From: Baylisascaris procyonis
Taxonomy: Eukaryota > Nematoda > Chromadorea > Rhabditida > Ascarididae
Assembly: GCA_037389465.1 (NCBI GenBank)
Contig: JAZARR010000008.1
Coordinates: 2,605,501-2,669,500, forward strand
Length of the DNA stretch: 64,000 nucleotides
Reading direction: 5' to 3'
Shown: positions 49,083-61,412 of the stretch, in pieces
Layout of the letters: every line of letters begins with the position of its first letter
Numbering within the stretch: the stretch's first letter is position 1
Notes under the pieces: generated by a model
Database searches by the model: none
What the model was told of the DNA's origin: nothing
The model's input: only the letters and a program-made list of their open reading frames with translations
Position numbers and translations under genes: made by a program

Positions 49083-52000
49083 TTATTCAATAATTCCACA
49101 TCATTTTTATTTGTATCAATTTGCATTTATGCAAAATTTATTGCTTTCATAATGGATTTGCATTGTAGCCGAATAATGTGATAATAATACATCGACGCTA
49201 AACAGTTTATTAGATTTTTATTGACCATTTAATGTTCATTTCTTTTATTGTATCTTTTTGTTGTTGACAAAGGTTAATAAAGGTTCGTTCATTTTGTTGG
49301 TTTGCTCGAACTGTGCGAGAATTGCTCTATCATAGCGCAATTATTGTAGGTGTGTTTCTTTGTTTGTATACATATTGGTTGCAACTTTAGAACTTAGTGT
49401 GACCAATATAAAATTTGTTTTACCTGTACTCTCATACCTACAACCTGTCCACTACTCCCCTCCCGCCATCGTAACCTTGGTTCACTTCATGCCTTTCTTG
49501 CACCATCGATCGCCCATAATCCGCATATTACGTGTCGGGATGAAAAATATGTCAGAGATGAACGATTTGTCCTTAAAACGATAATGAATAGGCTAATAAA
49601 GACGATGTGAAGAGACCTGTTATGTCAACTTACAAGATGATCGGTCCTACTTGATGAAAAGTGGTTACGAGCATCAGACCAATACGCTTTTTCTAATGAG
49701 CTCCAGAATTGCGTCGACGATAATATTCCAAGAATGCGATGGAGATTCCGGATGAACTTCTAAGAAGGATTCCATGGTTTTTAGGCGAGTCTTCTAGCTG
49801 AAAATTGCACCAGTGAGGAAGGGATTTAAAGCAGCCTCTCACCTTGAGCCCATCTTTCATCTCAAGGGGGGTTACGTTACGGTGTACTTTTGAGAAATCG
49901 TGTGAAGGAACTCCCTCTTCTCTCATTAGTTACGACCCTGAAACTTTCTCTTTTTTAAATTAAGATAGACGTCTATTACTGAATCCGATTCATTCTATCA
50001 GCTGAGCGATACGTCTTTCATGCTGAATCCAAAAAAAAAACAAAAAACAAACAAACAATGACGTCATACCAGCAAATAGCACAGCAATAAGCAGAAAAAG
50101 AGCTCTTGCAAATGAACTACAAGAATCCTTTCTTTGATTTTTCATGTTTGTTTGATAGGTGAGCAAAGAAACAAATAAATTTGCATATCTTTACTTTTTT
50201 ATTCATTTTGCATATTAATTATTCGGATTTATTTTGAGCAATTCAATATACTCTCTGTTGTTGCTAATAACCTTTGAATGCCTGGTAATTCAAGTTTTTA
50301 GCTAATTATTTTTTACTCGCAACAAATTCGATATGGAACTTTGACACTACTGATCGCTCGCTTATAAAAACGGCATTCTACGATGCATCCTGCAAGTAGA
50401 TCGAGTTTGCAGCAAGTGACTATTCGCCTGTTTTTCAAAAACCAAATTATGACCGCAGATCTATAACATTCCATGTGTTTTTGAAAATGTTTGATATAAT
50501 CTATCGTAATGCATTTTGCCAAAAAGCCCACTATGTTGCGTTGTGTGATAACTGGCATATTATACTAAAAGGGTTATCTTATAATATGGCATACTGTGGT
50601 TAATGTAATATAGCCCCAGAGGTAATATTGAGTGTTCATCTATGTTGTTTCGAAATGGAAATTAATGCGTCATCTTTCGTTTCAATTTCGCCCTGAAAAT
50701 TCCCATATCTTCATGACGTTAGTCATTGCCCATTGTTTTCTCTTCAGCTTTAAGACCCTATTACATCGAATAAATTCGATGTAATCCTTCTAAAAACATA
50801 TCATTGAATATTTCTTATTTTTAGCGCCGAAAAATACAAGTAATCCTGATAATTAGCTGTAGATAGTGATAACACCACAATCAGTAAACAATTTCAAGTA
50901 TAAATACGTTCGTGAACGGTACACTTTTCTTGATGGTACTATGAATAAATGTAGTTTATATTAGTAATTCAGCTATAAGGCTTCTTATCGATGCTTTATT
51001 TGATCTTCATCGAAAATTCATCTTTAGATGCTATAGGCCAAGTTGAGGCTTTCTATCTCGATAATTAAACTTGTAAGATGCGCTTTTAACTTGTAGAGAT
51101 GCTGATCTATGCTTCGTTTTTTTTTTGAATTATTCAATCTTCAAGTATATTGGCGCTTTGATTTTTTAAAAAACGCTTATTGATTGTCGAAATTTTTTCC
51201 ATACAAAATTGCGTTTGAATTTCAACTTTTCAGCAATACATAACAACACTGATCCCACAAAATGATATATCCATTAAATAACCACAATGTAAATATTCTT
51301 TTATAATTTTTTTTTTTTGAATGCAGAAATTACTCAGTCAAAAATAGCAATGAGTTAAACTATAAATGAATAGTTTAAAGTGTATATCGGTAAGGGACAG
51401 TTGATCTGCAGAAAGCAAATGCATAGTGATGCCCTTACTGTTTTTATGCACTTTTTTTAATGTCCTTATCACAAAATGTCTTATCAATAATGAGCAGCTG
51501 ATCACGCCACCATTTAAGAACACATTTTGCAGGCAGCGCTAACACTCTATGCGCTGGTTCGTCCGAGTTGGTCGCTTCGATTTTGCGATGTGATTCCATT
51601 CATATCGTTATTCTTATTTTTATCGAATTGTATATTTTTTAAAGATATTATTCTGTTATTTTTTTATTTTTTTATCTTTACCTAAAAATAAATGATCAAT
51701 TTTTTTGTCGAATAATTAGAAATGAGTAGTTCAATTTAAAATTATTAAAAAATATTAGCAATTAGATTTTTCATTGAACAAAATATGTTATCGAAATTAC
51801 TTTCTGAGAGATTGTATCTGTCTTCTTTGTATTTGCTCCATCTTTCTTTTTGCTTTTCCGATGTACTTTTATATTGAAATTTTATAGTAAATTCAATTGC
51901 GAAAGCGAACAATTTTTCTTCGTTGTTGATGGTATTCGCGATTTTATTGCTATTGATGATAAGAGTTAAATAAAATAAAATTTGCAACAAATATAAACTA

Positions 52001-52541
52001 ATAAAATTAACTAATCAAGCATGTGATCAACAATACACACCTAAATTCCACATCCCGAATGACTTAAAGACTCTCATTATGAGTGCATTCTGAAAGATTC
52101 TTCAAATTTCATGAAAATTCAAGTCTATTATGTTTTTTTAATGATTTTTTGATTTTGATTTTTTCCGGCTTTTTAAGATTTCTAGAGGGTGGCAGTTGTT
52201 GAGGAGAGGACTTCTTTTTGAGGGTGTTTTATTTTTTTAGAGCTCGAGAAAGGGGTTTTCAGTCCAAAAGGATTTTCTTTCCATTCAAGTTCAGTCTGCC
52301 ATTATTTAAGAGGACCCTTTTTTCAAAATCACTTAAGAGATCTTTTCTTCTTGCGATCAGTTTGCGTTACCGAAAGGGTCTCCTATATTTTTGTCAAGTT
52401 TCCAGAAAAGGTCTTTTTCGGTTCGAGAGAGATATCCTATTCATAAAGGGTGTCTATTGAGGGAAATACGGTATGTCGGACAGCAACAATAATAGCTATT
52501 TGATAACAGTAAAAATACTGAAAAACGAATTTTTTTTCAAG
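49083..52541. other. Divergent spacer between fucosyltransferase and elongase
   Basis: About 3.4 kb shared upstream region of two diverging genes. It is mostly AT-rich. A less AT-rich stretch at 49590-49930 contains, on the minus strand, a plausible GTGAGA...TTTTCAG mini-intron and several open frames. Three frames are open over much of it, so I could not choose a reading and call no gene. Octamer-like ATTTGCATA sites occur at about 49120 and 50180-50215. Confidence 0.45.
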
Positions 52542-55493
52542 GCAAGTGAAGCTGAACAATGGACGGTTTTCTGCGTATAGCGTTTGCACCACGCTACGAT
52601 AACGTGGAAGTTCGACGCTATCTGAAAGAGGAGTTACGATATCCAGCGTTATATATCTCGATCGCATATGTTATCGCTATCTTCTTGATAAAAGCAGCTA
52701 TGGCTGGACGTAAGCCATTCCAGGTAGGCATCTTTGGGACTATTTGTTGGCTCCGAGTATTTGAATCCAAACTGCTTCAGTATCAAAGAAATGATTTTTT
52801 TTTTTTTAGTTTGATCTTAATCTATTTGAATTTTGATTTATATTTTAAATAAATTTATTTCATACAACTTTCAACAACTAGCAATTTCTATAGTTTTTAA
52901 GAGGCAAGCATCTATTGCTAAGACTAAAATAATTTCGGTTATTTTTGTGCTTTTGAAGATTTAACTCATGAAATCATATTATAACAATGCATGGTCAATG
53001 TCTAAGAATGTCTGTTTGTCTGTGTCTATTTGTTTGCCGATTGCTACCAATCCGAATAAACACTAAAATTAAAGCTAAGAAATTTGCAATTCTCATTTCA
53101 CGCCGTATAATATGCAATAAATTGGAACTTTCAATACTATCTATGCCGTTGAGATCGATCAAATTCGAAAAGAATTTGAAATATTAAAACTTTTTATGCA
53201 GTTTATATTTGTTAAGTTTCATTTTGCATCACTTGAACAGTGGAAATATTTTTTGAAGAAAGATTAACGGACTTTCTTTGCCATTTGAACTATAAAGATA
53301 TTATTCTATATGATGTATTTTTCTTTGATAATTTATGAAACCGGTCGGTTTATGTGAGCGGATGCACAAATATGCAGATCATCCCAGCTCGTCTAACAGC
53401 TTTTTGCACCCATTTTCATTTGAAAGATACTAGCAGCACCGGAAACTCCCTTAAGTAGTCAACCGCTGCCTTTCCCAATTCTAACTTTAAAATTAATAGG
53501 CTAAGGGAAGCTACCATAAGTTTTTAAATTTTTAGCCTCAACCGTTAAAATTACAAATTGACATGGAGAGTTTGCAAAATTTCAGTCGTTTCTTCATGGG
53601 GTGAAATTGGATTGTGGAGGATAAAATATTCGGTGGGTCGATCACTAGCGACCATGAAACATTGAAGCCTAGAAATTATTGCTGTATCATTAATAACTAA
53701 CATTTCACTATGAAAGTACCATAATAGAAAATTTTCCGTCTAATTTCAGCTCACGTTAGCGTTGAACTTGTGGAATACTTGGTTAGCTATATTTAGCATA
53801 ATCGGCTCTGCGATAACGACCATTGCGCTCTTCAAAGAAGTTTACAATCATGGAGTTGTCGGTAATTTTCTTTTTCATTTTATCTCTTTTCCTTCGAAAA
53901 AATTCATTTCCATTTGATCCTCTTTATCTAAGGTTTCCTTTTTTATTTGAAGTTTGATATTTGGTTTTTTTTTTCCATACCTTATATTAGGGAGCAACTG
54001 AACGATCAGCCGGAAATTTAGATATAACATAGTTGGGTAAGTGGTACTTGACGAGAGCATTTCTGAGAACTGAAACGAAAAGTTACATTATCTACATAGT
54101 TGAACTGATTGAAGCAAACTCCCAAAGAATGGGAAGATGGAAACCATCTGATAGCTCAGTCATTACAGCATTTGCCGAGAAAGCGGTTGATGCGAGGCTC
54201 GAGTCCCACTTGAGTTCGTGCTAATAATCGCACATTTCTATCGTTTTGAGCCTTTTTTATTTTCATTTCGAAGTGATTTTTAGTTATCTATTTTCTTTGA
54301 GGCTTAACATATGTAATATCCCATAGTAAGGTGCCGCATAGCACTCACTGTAGGATATTACATACGGTATTACATCCTATTACACCCATACGATATTACA
54401 GCATCCTATACGGTTTATGGTGAGTTCTTCGAAGGGCTCAGCGGTTATGTATCGTTTCTATTTTGTGTATCGAAGATTGCCGAATTGGGTGACACGATTA
54501 TTTTGGTACTACGAAAGAGACCTTTAATCTTTCTTCATTGGTACCATCATGTGCTGACACTCAACTATGGTGTACTCTCGTTGAGTGAGAAAACACCATA
54601 TAATACATGGATTATCTGGCTTAATTTTACCGTACATGCCATCATGTACAGGTAGTTTCCCACCTTTTCGAAGTTACTACTTAAGGCATTACTAGTTTGA
54701 TGCGCATTCTTTTTGAAATCAACTTTCTTTTACTAAAAAAAAAAATAATTAATATTGCTAGTTTTCCTAGAAGAGAGAATTAACGCTACAATTGTATTAG
54801 CTGCTTTATTTTTGTTATTGCCAATAAATCATTTATAGCTATAGTACTTTTCCACTTGCGAAAAACAGCGAAAGTTTTACAAGAATCTTTTTTCAGGTTT
54901 TTTTTTTGGTATTTTTACATCGTAAGCGAAATTTTCAAGTTTTCTTTTTTTTTCAAATTTTCAATTTTTCCAACCGTATTTCGTGATCGACAACTCCCGA
55001 AAGTTGTTTCCGGAAGCATTTCAGCCCCGGAAAGTTTCTAGATGGAGAACTAACCGGACAGTATAGATTTGATTTTTTCAGATACTCTTAATAAAGTCTT
55101 AATAATTGAGTAACCTTTGTTAGAATATTAGCAAAAAGTTGCTACTAACCATCGTTACCCCCTCCTCCTCCTCACCCCACATGAATTACTAATTTATTTT
55201 GCAGTTACTATTTGCTACGTTCGATGCATTTCCGTGTGCCAGCTGCAATTGCCCGATGCATTACAATAGCTCAAATTCTACAATTTATTATCACCGTCTT
55301 AATTCTCATACATATCGCTCATCTAAAAGCGATCGGTGTACACGTTGATGGGACAACGGGTACGTATATGTATTGCTTCGCAATGGAGATCTCCTATATC
55401 ATTCTATTCGGCAATTTCTTCTATCAATCGTATGTGAAAGGTGGTGGCAAAAAATTCAACGCTGAAAAAGAGGCATTCAAGAAAAGTGAATAG
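52542..55493 (+). CDS. ELO-family very-long-chain fatty acid elongase
   Basis: ER membrane 3-ketoacyl-CoA synthase that condenses malonyl-CoA with acyl-CoA. Coding exons: 52559-52723, 53750-53861, 54402-54651, 55205-55493, phases closing, 271 aa, the usual ELO length. Four family marks are present: SKIAELGDT (116-124), the histidine box HWYHH (138-142), NFTVHAIMYSYY across the last splice junction, and ITIAQILQF in the next helix. Several hydrophobic helices are visible (YISIAYVIAIFLI; LNLWNTWLAIFSIIG; FIITVLILIHI; ISYIILFGNFFY). The C-terminus ends KKSE, a dilysine ER-retrieval signal. The feature starts at a probable leader acceptor (TTTTTTCAAG ending 52541), 17 bases before the ATG. Substrate chain length cannot be assigned. 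Intron 2 carries a tRNA-like element, described separately. Confidence 0.94.
54145..54218 (+). repeat. Degenerate tRNA-like element (tRNA pseudogene or tRNA-derived SINE head) in elongase intron 2
   Basis: A box-A-like TAGCTCAGTCATT (54152-54164) is followed 32 bases later by a box-B-like GGCTCGAGTCC (54196-54206), the spacing of an internal RNA polymerase III promoter. The D-stem half pairs (3 of 4 bases) and the anticodon stem is partly paired. The base expected to be T33 is G and the acceptor and T-stems do not pair, so this is not a working tRNA. A decayed tRNA or the head of a SINE fits best. Confidence 0.45.
54345..54401 (+). repeat. Clustered ATTACA/TATTACA motifs before the elongase exon 3 acceptor
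   Basis: TATTAC-type words recur four times in 57 bases, ending in the acceptor AG at 54400-54401. They take the place of the usual pyrimidine-rich tract at the 3' splice site. Confidence 0.5.
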
Positions 55494-55551
55494 ATAACGA
55501 TTGTTGATATTTTTGAAGTTTTGTGTTGAAGAAATTAAATTTTGTTGATTG

Positions 55552-55557
55552 AATAAA
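55552..55557 (+). terminator. Poly(A) signal of the elongase gene
   Basis: AATAAA 59 bases after the stop codon, well placed for a short 3'UTR. Confidence 0.65.
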
Positions 55558-57190
55558 ATTTACTAAAAATTGTCTCATTGTTATTTCATAATTTAAAAAA
55601 TTGCGTTTACAATGTGAAAGTAAAGTTTCTTTTCCCTGAAAATAAGATATGAACTTTATCGTTTATGAAAAATTTTCAATTCATAAAGTTTCTTTGATTT
55701 ATCGAAATTGGTCAGGATATGGTATTGTAAATGTGAAGTGATGGAAGAAATCGAACTATACAAGAGATGATTCTGTGAAAGTATCAACGATTATTTAAAA
55801 ATATGAACGAAATGTAGTATTTAATAAGAAGAGAATAAAAAACCAATAGAATACAACCGTCAGGTGCGATAGAACTCTATGGAAAGGATACAGTACACGA
55901 CATTGTAAGAGGATACAGTAGAGCATTCGAGTAAACTTTAAATGCATTCAGGTAAATAGACTGTGAGAATGCAGAATAAAACTATAATATCTTTCATATG
56001 ATTTATAGTAAGCTGCAGCGCAACATAACGAGATATAGCTTAAGGCGTTTATAACAGAGAGGTGGCTCAACGAAATTGCCCAAATTCATCGGTGAATATA
56101 TGGCTGGCTGGTTGCATGAACATATTTTAAGGGAATCGCTGTGTTTGTTTTTTTTTGCATCGAACGTGTTCTTCTTGAAAGCAATTTCCTCACGCTAGTT
56201 TCCTAATACATTAGACACATGGGATTTTCAGTTTACTACATTCATATTATACACTTACCTCTAGTGAATTTCCAGGTGATACGAGTGGGAAAACATATAT
56301 TTATTCGAAGTATCAATGATTTAATGATTGATAAATTTATGGTTGCATAATTGTGCGTCTATATATGGCTACCTCAACTTACACAAATAAAACATCAATA
56401 ACTACTGATGACAACAATATTTCAAGAAAAGGCATCTAGAGACACATTGCAGAACGCTTCGTTGTATGGTTGGAACCGAATATTCGCGGTAAATATGAGA
56501 ATCTAAGTAGGTGATCATTTCAAGAAGTGCTTTCTATCGTCCGCTTAATGCAATACTCGCATCAGCAACTTCTTTTTTTTTCAAAATTTTTGAGCAAAAA
56601 ATTTCATTCCATTAATCGATTTCAGCGATAAATTGAAGTCATCGTTATAGATTTCTAGAGCAATAATATCGCATCATCGTTAACTAAAGTTTGAATTATT
56701 TAACGCTTCAATTAATTTTGCGCTTTCTTTTACGGGACATCACATGATGCGTCTTTTTTGATGGAAGGGAAAATTTCGTTGACTGGAGATTATGATCTGA
56801 ATGATTACTTGAATGGTTATTATTTGGATACCTGGATTTATAGCTGGAATGGATGAAAGATGATGGACGAATCACCTGAATGGTGGGGGAGATTATGGAT
56901 AAAAGAAGGGATCTATGGCAAGCAAAAATTAATCCCACACCCTTAAGCTTGACGATTTTTTGATCGCTAACCATAAATATGAATCATAGTTTATTCGTCG
57001 CAATTCTATATCCAACGTAGATTTTTATTTTTACTTTATTTTTTTAAAAATTGATTCTTTTGAGATTATTGGCATTTATTATTTATTTGTTTATTTCCAA
57101 ACATTTTTCTCAAGCAATCGTATCATTCTATTAGGTATTTGAAACCTAAAAAAATAGTAATATGTAGAGAGTATGATTGTGGTTTTCGAT
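55558..57190. other. AT-rich spacer after the elongase
   Basis: I see no gene. Contents are simple T- and A-runs and a minus-strand open frame (56974-56708) without motifs. Confidence 0.5.
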
Positions 57191-57320
57191 AGACGTCAAT
57201 CAGCTGATCGCATCATTGGTTTTTTCCCCATATAAGGCAACTGGTTGGTTGTTCGATTAGCACTCTGATTGAACGAATTGCCAGCCGGTTGCCAGAACTG
57301 CCAGCCGGTCGGATACGCAC
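57191..57320 (+). promoter_or_regulatory. Promoter-like motif cluster with CArG box
   Basis: Within 130 bases there are GACGTCA (57192-57198), an E-box CAGCTG (57201-57206), a perfect CArG box CCATATAAGG (57228-57237) and two copies of GCCAGCCGGT about 18 bases apart. CArG boxes bind SRF/MADS proteins. The nearest open frame downstream on the plus strand starts at 57612 (70 codons, hydrophobic N-terminal half, not recognised). Confidence 0.35.
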
Positions 57321-57824
57321 TTCGATTTGCTTCATTCATTCACGTTCAAGTACATATTAGGCTTCGTCTGTAACCTTTGTGTCTCACATCGAATGCTTCA
57401 CTTTCAAAAAACACTTCAAAAATGGTAGCACAATAAGCATTTTCATCTGCATCAACTAAGAACTAAACTTAAATTCGCCTCATTTCACGTGAAAATATCT
57501 CTTTGAATACTGAAATCAATAATATTTTATTTTTAAATTCTTTAATTGAATTTTGAAATCTTTCCAATTAAATGTACACCTAATTTCCCTCAATTCTGTA
57601 GTCATTGATCAATGCCGCCTTTTGTCATACAATTATGGTTGGATATTATATTTTCTATGGGAATCAAATCACTCTACATCTTGAGTATTTATAAGCGTAA
57701 ACAATTACCCCTTAAGAAGGTATGGTCTGTGTTTTTTATGAGTTTATTCCATTTTACTATCCATCGCTTCCGGAAAATTTTGGATGAGCAGAGGAATATA
57801 TGGATGGAAGATGGTGCTTGTTGA

Positions 57825-59199
57825 AGATATGGATATTAATGTAGAGCTAAAGAAGTCAGTAGATTGGAGTTTGATAGCCTATCAATAGGCGTTCAACTTA
57901 TCAGTAACGTCTCAACAAAATGTATTATAGAAGGTAGCAATGATGCAGCTAACATCCGCTATGGCTTCATAGCGTCACTGCACTAAGTATATGAGATCTT
58001 AATCAAGAAGCAGTCAGTATTCCACTTGTGAAAGAGGATAACATCGTTGGATTAATTGATTTGGGCGGTATGTTAGTATGAAGCTCTATACACTCATCAG
58101 ATGAGGTATGGGATGGGGAAAATCTGTGCGAAAAGCAGGAAAAGCCGATTAGAGTGCTATAAAAGCACTCGAAGCTTATCGAGATGCCACATTAACGCAT
58201 ATAGATTCCATACGGAGCGCATCTTCAATCACTCTAAGCGATCCTCTATTTTATTTGCGATTCTGCAGCAATATTCACGCTCATGAGTCGAACTTATTCT
58301 GCAACTTATCACGTGTAATGTTCGTTTCTGTTTTTTTCGTCCTTTTAAATTATAAATTAGAGAATACTTTAAAGGAATCCATAACTTTCGAAATATAAAA
58401 GAGGAAGAAAAAGGTCATCTATATATAATTCGTTTTTGCAATTTTTTGAGATATTTTTATAGTTCTTAAGAAGTCTATATTTGGTAGATGTTCAAAGAAC
58501 AAAACGATGATTCTATGTTGTTTCGATGTTGAGCTCATTTAGAATTTTATCATATAATAGTCTATTAGATGAGGAAACTTTATTTGAGGACTAATTGACA
58601 GCCATATTATTAAAAATGAGGAGAGGAGTTGTATAATTGTTAAGGTATTTTACTTCAATGACGCCTTTGTCTAGTGCACAGAATTAGCGCATAATATAAA
58701 GCAGCTTCACTTGAAGACGATTTCAAACGATACGATATGCGTTTTGTAAATCACAGCATTAAAACATACATTTTGGTTAGATGCCAATTATTCGTCTTGG
58801 CTACTTGCCATTTCTTTTATTTTGGCCATATGCCAGCCATTTTGAACGAATCGTTTTATAAATCCTTTCATAGCCGAAGCAGTTCTAAATTATGAGCCAT
58901 TGATAGGGTTATTGTGAAATATTTTTTTTTTTTAATCGTTTGTCAGATTTCAATAATCAGATGGATTTGAAATATAAGAGAGACATATATTTCAGAGTGC
59001 TTAAGATTTATTTTGTAAGCTGATAGATGAGCTTAGAAAGTTATTTTCAATTGAATCAAAAAAGAAGGAATTATTATAAATTTTAGAATCGTCTAAGAAG
59101 CTATCATCCCTAATCGCATCGATGATACGATAACAAAGATGATTTACATATTCACATATATCATAAAGCATTTTAAAGAATTTGTTAAGTATAATAACT

Positions 59200-59255
<56 letters not shown>

Positions 59256-60084
59256 CATCCAACCAACTAATTGTAATAGCATTCTACTCTTACTTACTAT
59301 TACTGGTGTTACAATTCGTTCCTCTTGACCAACCAAAATTTTCACTTTCCTACCTACTTAATTATCGGTATCCCATTGCTTGACATTTAGCTGAAATCGA
59401 TCACGTCAGTATTATCAAAAAATTCAAGTTTTATTATCAAAAAGAAGTTTCATTTCCTTTCGATCTCCAATTTTGAGGTATTCGTCGAATCAAAGATTAG
59501 ACGATGGGAATTGCAGTAAGCTAAGGATCGACGATGTAGTTTGATGAATAAGAGCAATGAAAAATAGTTCCTTAGATGGAGAGTATTTTCATCGTCTAAA
59601 TCGATGGGAAGAAAACCTTTCTAGAGATGCAAGGTGAATTTTTTCTTAGCGTTGATTAAAATCAAAATTTCTCATCTTTTGCAGACAATATGCCGACGTT
59701 CTTAAGATGCATTATCAAATTCTTTAGTGAGTGAATGTTTCTTATGAATTGATTAGTCAACATCTACCTCAAATAAAACGCCCTTAAAATGACAACTCTA
59801 TTGCATACTTGCAATGTCGCATTTATACAATTGCATAGAATAGGCAAATAACTTTGTTTTGCTCTACGTTGATTTTATCATCAATTTATGGGTAGTTAAA
59901 TGACTTTTACTCGCTCTTATACTAGATGCTTTTTCAAACATCATTGACGTTTTCAATGTTTACTGTCCAATCGTTATTTATTTAGAATACTCTCATAAAG
60001 TATCACTAAGATCACATCCTCAAGTTTTGATCTCTGTTTTCTCGTAATCGGATACCGCAAAGTTTACCATCACAATTGATGATA
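57825..60084. other. AT-rich spacer
   Basis: Short open frames only, plus the (AT)n run at 59204. Nothing assigned. Confidence 0.5.
59204..59253. repeat. (AT)n microsatellite
   Basis: About 25 AT units. The minus-strand open frame across it is a Tyr-Ile run and is not a gene. Confidence 0.95.
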
Positions 60085-61412
60085 TCACCTGCGAGGAACG
60101 AACCATTCGCACACTGCGTGGTTATGCCTCAAACCTTGCAAATCACTCGGTTTTTTCACTGTGGAACCGTCTGTGTGGAAATTGATTGAGTGACGACGAC
60201 CCGACAGAGGAGGCGTATAGTCGTCGCGCGCAGTTCGTATTTGGAGTGCACGAAGGCGGGAGAGTGTAGTGGTGCATTGTGTTGGGGCATAAGCATTTCT
60301 GTATCTATGAGTGAGGTAGTGACGAGTGTGATGTGTGTGCCTGTTGATGGGTGGGTGGCCTTGTAGAGAGACACAAATTCGAGGAGAGAGCATTCCAGAA
60401 GAGGGGCTTTGTCGGCGGGGTAGCCGCCCGACAAGGTCGCTACCATCACCACTTTCACGTCGGGGACTCGTATCGCCCGGACGTGCTCCTTCCTACGCGC
60501 GCTGATGCGATGTGCGTTGCGGTTGCTCGCGTACACTCAATGGCACTAGATGAATTCACGGTCCTTTTTGCTGTTCCGTGTATTCACCAGTTCCATAGAG
60601 TTGCGTTGGCTATGCTGACAACTACTTTTCTATGGTCCTTTGTTCCTCGAGGATGTCGAATCACCGTTTTTCTACGGTCTCTCATCCATCCGAATCAGTA
60701 CCTCAACTTTTTCCACTTATTCCTTCTCTGACTCACGTTGTTGACGGTAGTCATCTTCTCTTTCCAGATCCTCCTCACTGATCTAGTTGAAATATGTAGT
60801 GCTAGACCATCCTGTAGCTCCGATCCGTCGCAGCGCTACCTTCGATTATCGCTCGCATTGTTCCCGCAATCCTTCCGGTGCCGTCGAGGCATTTTTCACT
60901 TGATTAGTGATGTTCTTTATATATACCGCTTATGCATTTTTATTGATGAATTTCACCGTCAGCGCTTATTCACAGTCATCATATTTGTGAAGAGGCAGCG
61001 GGAGGGGAAGGAAGAGAAAATATTGAGAGGAATTGCTTCTCTTCATTACCGTCGAGTAAGAATTCGGTGATTGTTTAACGTTCTATTAGCAGTAGTTATG
61101 GCCGGCGAAGTGGTCCTTCATCAATTTCTCAGTAAGATTCCAATATTGCATTATTGCACTATATTAGAAGGAAGTTTTATAGATCGCAATATAATAGTAA
61201 TTAGTAAGTGTGGTATAGAATATACCAACAATATTACCATTGATATGACGATGTTTAGTTTGCTTGACGAACTTCCTAACGCTACAATTATTTGCGTTTG
61301 GGTCACATTGCCCATTATCCCTCATAATAAGGTGTGCATTGTGTATGCCTATATGTGGCGTGCGATTCGATTCGTCGACATAAGGTGTGTGTGTGTGTGT
61401 GTGTGCTTATAG
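60085..61412 (+). other. GC-rich island with three in-frame ORFs separated only by TGA
   Basis: This is the most GC-rich kilobase of the window. One plus-strand frame (60351-61412, 354 codons) has no TAA or TAG and just two in-frame TGA codons, at 60729-60731 and 61068-61070. No homology is recognised, and other frames on both strands are also long (for example minus 60536-60156; plus ATG at 60653 with 42 codons). It may be a promoter or first-exon region of an unidentified gene. ATG at 61098 begins a short candidate exon ending at a CA|GTAAGA donor (61131). Confidence 0.3.
61385..61405. repeat. (GT)n run
   Basis: About ten GT units at the 3' edge of the multi-frame open region. Confidence 0.9.

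Noticed and set aside
49600..49926. Minus-strand mini-gene with a GTGAGA...TTTTCAG intron
   Set aside because: Three frames read plausibly through the same stretch and no continuation was found; left as an uncertain patch.
59001..59345. 114-codon minus-strand frame
   Set aside because: Passes through an (AT)n run; no motif.
60156..60536. 126-codon minus-strand frame in the GC-rich island
   Set aside because: Several frames on both strands are open there because stops are rarer in GC-rich DNA; no motif decides between them.
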